NCBI GenBank assembly: GCA_003650255.1
Contig: QMOP01000019.1
Span: forward strand, 1 to 12,181
Origin: Caldisericota bacterium
GTDB lineage: Bacteria > CG03 > B21-G15
Reading direction: 5' to 3'
Length of the DNA: 12,181 nt
In this document: one piece after another, positions 10,843 through 12,181 of the stretch
Layout of the letters: every line of letters starts with the position of its first letter
How positions within the stretch are numbered: position 1 is the stretch's first letter
The notes under the pieces: generated by a model
Databases searched by the model: none
Seen by the model: only the letters and a program-made list of their open reading frames with translations
Told to the model about the DNA's origin: nothing
Position numbers and translations under genes: made by a program

Positions 10843-11742
10843 TTCATCATAAAATATTATCTTTAGAAATGAATCTGCTTTTAAACTTGCTCCACCAACA
10901 AGTCCACCATCAATATCTGGCTCTTTCATTAAATCCTTTATATTTTCTGGTTTTATACTTCCACCATAAAGAATTCTTATATTTTCAGCAATCTCATTGT
11001 CCCATATTTCACCCAAGAGCTTCCTAATATATGCATGTACCTCCTGCGCCTGCTCTGGAGTTGCTGTCTTTCCGGTTCCTATCGCCCATACTGGCTCATA
11101 AGCAATAACTATATTTTTTGCCTTTTCCTTTTCAATTTCCTTTAAACCATCAAGAACCTGTTTTCTTACAACACTCATAGTTATCCCCTTTTCCCTCTCC
11201 TCAAGTGTTTCTCCAACACATACAATTGGTGTAAGTCCTGTATCAAGTGCTTTCTTTACCTTCTTATTTACTGTCTGGTCATTTTCTCCAAAATACTTCC
11301 TTCTTTCTGAATGCCCTATTATTACATACTCGCATCCAATATCCATTAACATCTTTCCTGAAACCTCTCCAGTATAAGCACCCTCATCCTCCCAGAACAT
11401 ATCCTGAGCACCAACCTTTATGTTTGAAGAAGAAACTGCATTTTTTACAGTCAAAAGTGCTGTAAAAGGTGGGCATAAGACGATTTCTCTATCTTGAAGA
11501 TTTCCTGCACTATCCCTTATTCCATTTGCAAGTTCCTCTGCCTCTTTTAATGTCTTGTGCATCTTCCAGTTTCCAGCAATAATTGGCTTTCTCATAATTC
11601 TCCTCCTCAATTCAATCTTAAACCTTGATATTGCTTCCTTTGCCTCTGGCGTAATAATTGTGGAATTGTCAATATATATAACCCTTTTTCCTGTCTTAAG
11701 TGTTGACAAAATGTCATCATAACATATAAGTTTTTTATACAT
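10840..11742 (-). CDS. tpiA: Triose-phosphate isomerase with in-frame N-terminal extension
   Basis: The isomerase domain (251 residues from MRKPIIAGNWKMH) interconverts glyceraldehyde 3-phosphate and dihydroxyacetone phosphate. Catalytic residues, in domain numbering, are K11 in GNWKMH, H95 in IIGHSERR and E167 in AYEPVWAIGTG, followed by loop 6. GGSIKPEN and GLVGGASL bind phosphate. The open frame adds 49 residues: a start MYKKLICYDDILSTLKTGKR and a block TIITPEAKEAISRFKIEL that matches the C-terminus of the 88-residue protein at 960-1226. Both starts have ribosome-binding sites: AGAGGA before 11742 and a stronger GGAGGAG before 11595. Two isoforms are therefore plausible. The extension may direct the long form to the compartment while the short form stays cytosolic; this is inference. 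The gene starts 3 bases after the upstream glycosyltransferase stop. Confidence 0.93.
   Translation of the reverse strand: MYKKLICYDDILSTLKTGKRVIYIDNSTIITPEAKEAISRFKIELRRRIMRKPIIAGNWKMHKTLKEAEELANGIRDSAGNLQDREIVLCPPFTALLTVKNAVSSSNIKVGAQDMFWEDEGAYTGEVSGKMLMDIGCEYVIIGHSERRKYFGENDQTVNKKVKKALDTGLTPIVCVGETLEEREKGITMSVVRKQVLDGLKEIEKEKAKNIVIAYEPVWAIGTGKTATPEQAQEVHAYIRKLLGEIWDNEIAENIRILYGGSIKPENIKDLMKEPDIDGGLVGGASLKADSFLKIIFYDE
11593..11608 (-). promoter_or_regulatory. Internal ribosome-binding site and start of the short triose-phosphate isomerase
   Basis: On the minus strand GAGGAGGAGAATT is followed directly by ATG at 11595-11593, the first codon of the canonical isomerase domain (MRKPII). No stop codon separates it from the longer upstream start, so the codons for the LRRRI linker double as a ribosome-binding site. 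This suggests internal initiation. Confidence 0.65.
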
Positions 11743-11745
11743 AAT

Positions 11746-12181
11746 TTATCCTCTTTTGTCAACAAAAATATTTAATTTTCTCAAATCATAAACAAATATG
11801 CTTCTTCCAATGATGAAATCTGGCTTTATTTCCTTTAAACTTTTAAAAATATCCTTATTTCTGTAATAAACTCCTGCAAGATTTGTCAAACTCACTGCAA
11901 GATATTCTGGTTTCTCTTTTACTTTTGGAAATCTCCACAAACGTTTAACATAGGAAACAGAATACAGGTCAATATACTTTATTCCATAATAATCAGGAGA
12001 GGATGTTCCGAAATAGGAAAGATAAACTGGAGGATTTCCTCTTTTCTTTAAAAACTTTGAAACCCCTTTTAGATCCTCGCCCCAGTCAAGATTTGAATCA
12101 GCAGTATAAAACCATGCTTTGTATTTTGAGATAAAGAGATTAAAAAACGAAAGATAATTCGGGAATATTCTTAAAACTGAA
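11746..12181 (-). CDS. C-terminal part of a family-39-like (PMT/ArnT-type) glycosyltransferase (runs off the window)
   Basis: The frame is open from the right edge (base 12181) to TAA at 11748-11746, giving about 144 C-terminal residues. The stretch YTADSNLDWGEDLKGVSKFL and the following VYLSYFGTSSPDYYGI resemble the lumenal/periplasmic tail of lipid-carrier-dependent sugar transferases, which typically read 'SNxDWGQDL' and 'YFGxxxPxYYGI'. YLAVSLTNLAGVYY and IGRSIFVYDL near the end fit the same family. The transmembrane part would lie outside the window. TTG 11940 would be only an internal start, so the gene is recorded as partial. It ends 3 bases before the isomerase start, so the two are probably co-transcribed, but no functional link to the compartment is evident. 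Confidence 0.65.
   Translation of the reverse strand, partial: SVLRIFPNYLSFFNLFISKYKAWFYTADSNLDWGEDLKGVSKFLKKRGNPPVYLSYFGTSSPDYYGIKYIDLYSVSYVKRLWRFPKVKEKPEYLAVSLTNLAGVYYRNKDIFKSLKEIKPDFIIGRSIFVYDLRKLNIFVDKRG

Overview
The window is a segment of an AT-rich bacterial genome in which every recognisable gene lies on the minus strand, so transcription runs from right to left. Most of it is one bacterial microcompartment (BMC) locus. It encodes three hexameric shell proteins (BMC-H), one PduT-like trimeric shell protein (BMC-T), three pentameric vertex proteins (BMC-P), a CoA-acylating aldehyde dehydrogenase with an N-terminal encapsulation-type helix, a PduL phosphotransacylase and a PduS/RnfC-like flavin and Fe-S protein. 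The distinctive enzymes are deoxyribose-phosphate aldolase (DERA), two divergent RpiB-type sugar-phosphate isomerases and a triose-phosphate isomerase. This matches the class that BMC surveys call sugar-phosphate-utilising (SPU). The low GC content, the A/V-type ATPase and the DERA/RpiB BMC suggest an uncultured anaerobic lineage, for example Atribacterota-like or another candidate phylum. That assignment is a guess from content only.

Layout in transcription order, from high to low coordinates: the tail of a family-39-like glycosyltransferase (12181-11746); triose-phosphate isomerase with an in-frame N-terminal extension (11742-10840); pduL (10789-10175); BMC-H 1 (10114-9803); BMC-H 2 (9760-9491); BMC-P 1 (9438-9121); aldehyde dehydrogenase (9094-7676); repeat island III; a DUF296/PPC-domain protein (7375-6980); pduS (6992-5652); pduT-like BMC-T (5638-5090); a hicB-hicA type toxin-antitoxin pair (5077-4665); rpiB-like 1 (4651-4208) and 2 (4177-3716); BMC-P 2 (3714-3406); repeat island II; BMC-P 3 (3096-2800); deoC with a Cys-rich extension (2787-1840); repeat island I; BMC-H 3 (1555-1274); a small protein carrying an 'ITPxAxE' motif (1226-960); A/V-type ATPase subunit H (967-665); and the first part of ATPase subunit I (683 to beyond base 1).

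Proposed working of the system: the isomerase pair prepares a pentose phosphate, and DERA cleaves deoxyribose 5-phosphate to acetaldehyde and glyceraldehyde 3-phosphate inside the shell. The aldehyde dehydrogenase makes acetyl-CoA and NADH. PduL makes acetyl phosphate and recycles CoA inside the compartment. PduS, with the Fe-S-type PduT pore, moves electrons out. Triose-phosphate isomerase drains the C3 product toward glycolysis, possibly in both encapsulated and cytosolic forms. No alcohol dehydrogenase, diol dehydratase, glycyl-radical enzyme or acetate kinase is present in the window.

Two repeat systems stand out beyond the genes. Degenerate 7-bp tandem arrays sit at almost every wider gene junction, and one lies in frame inside pduS. 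Three GC-rich islands of about 210-260 bp, with nested inverted repeats and an internal 8-bp tandem array, fill the three largest intergenic gaps. Other notable points are an apparent dual translation start in the triose-phosphate isomerase gene, an 18-residue block shared by its extension and the 88-residue protein at the other end of the locus, and a Cys/Asp split between the two RpiB paralogues that resembles LacB/LacA.
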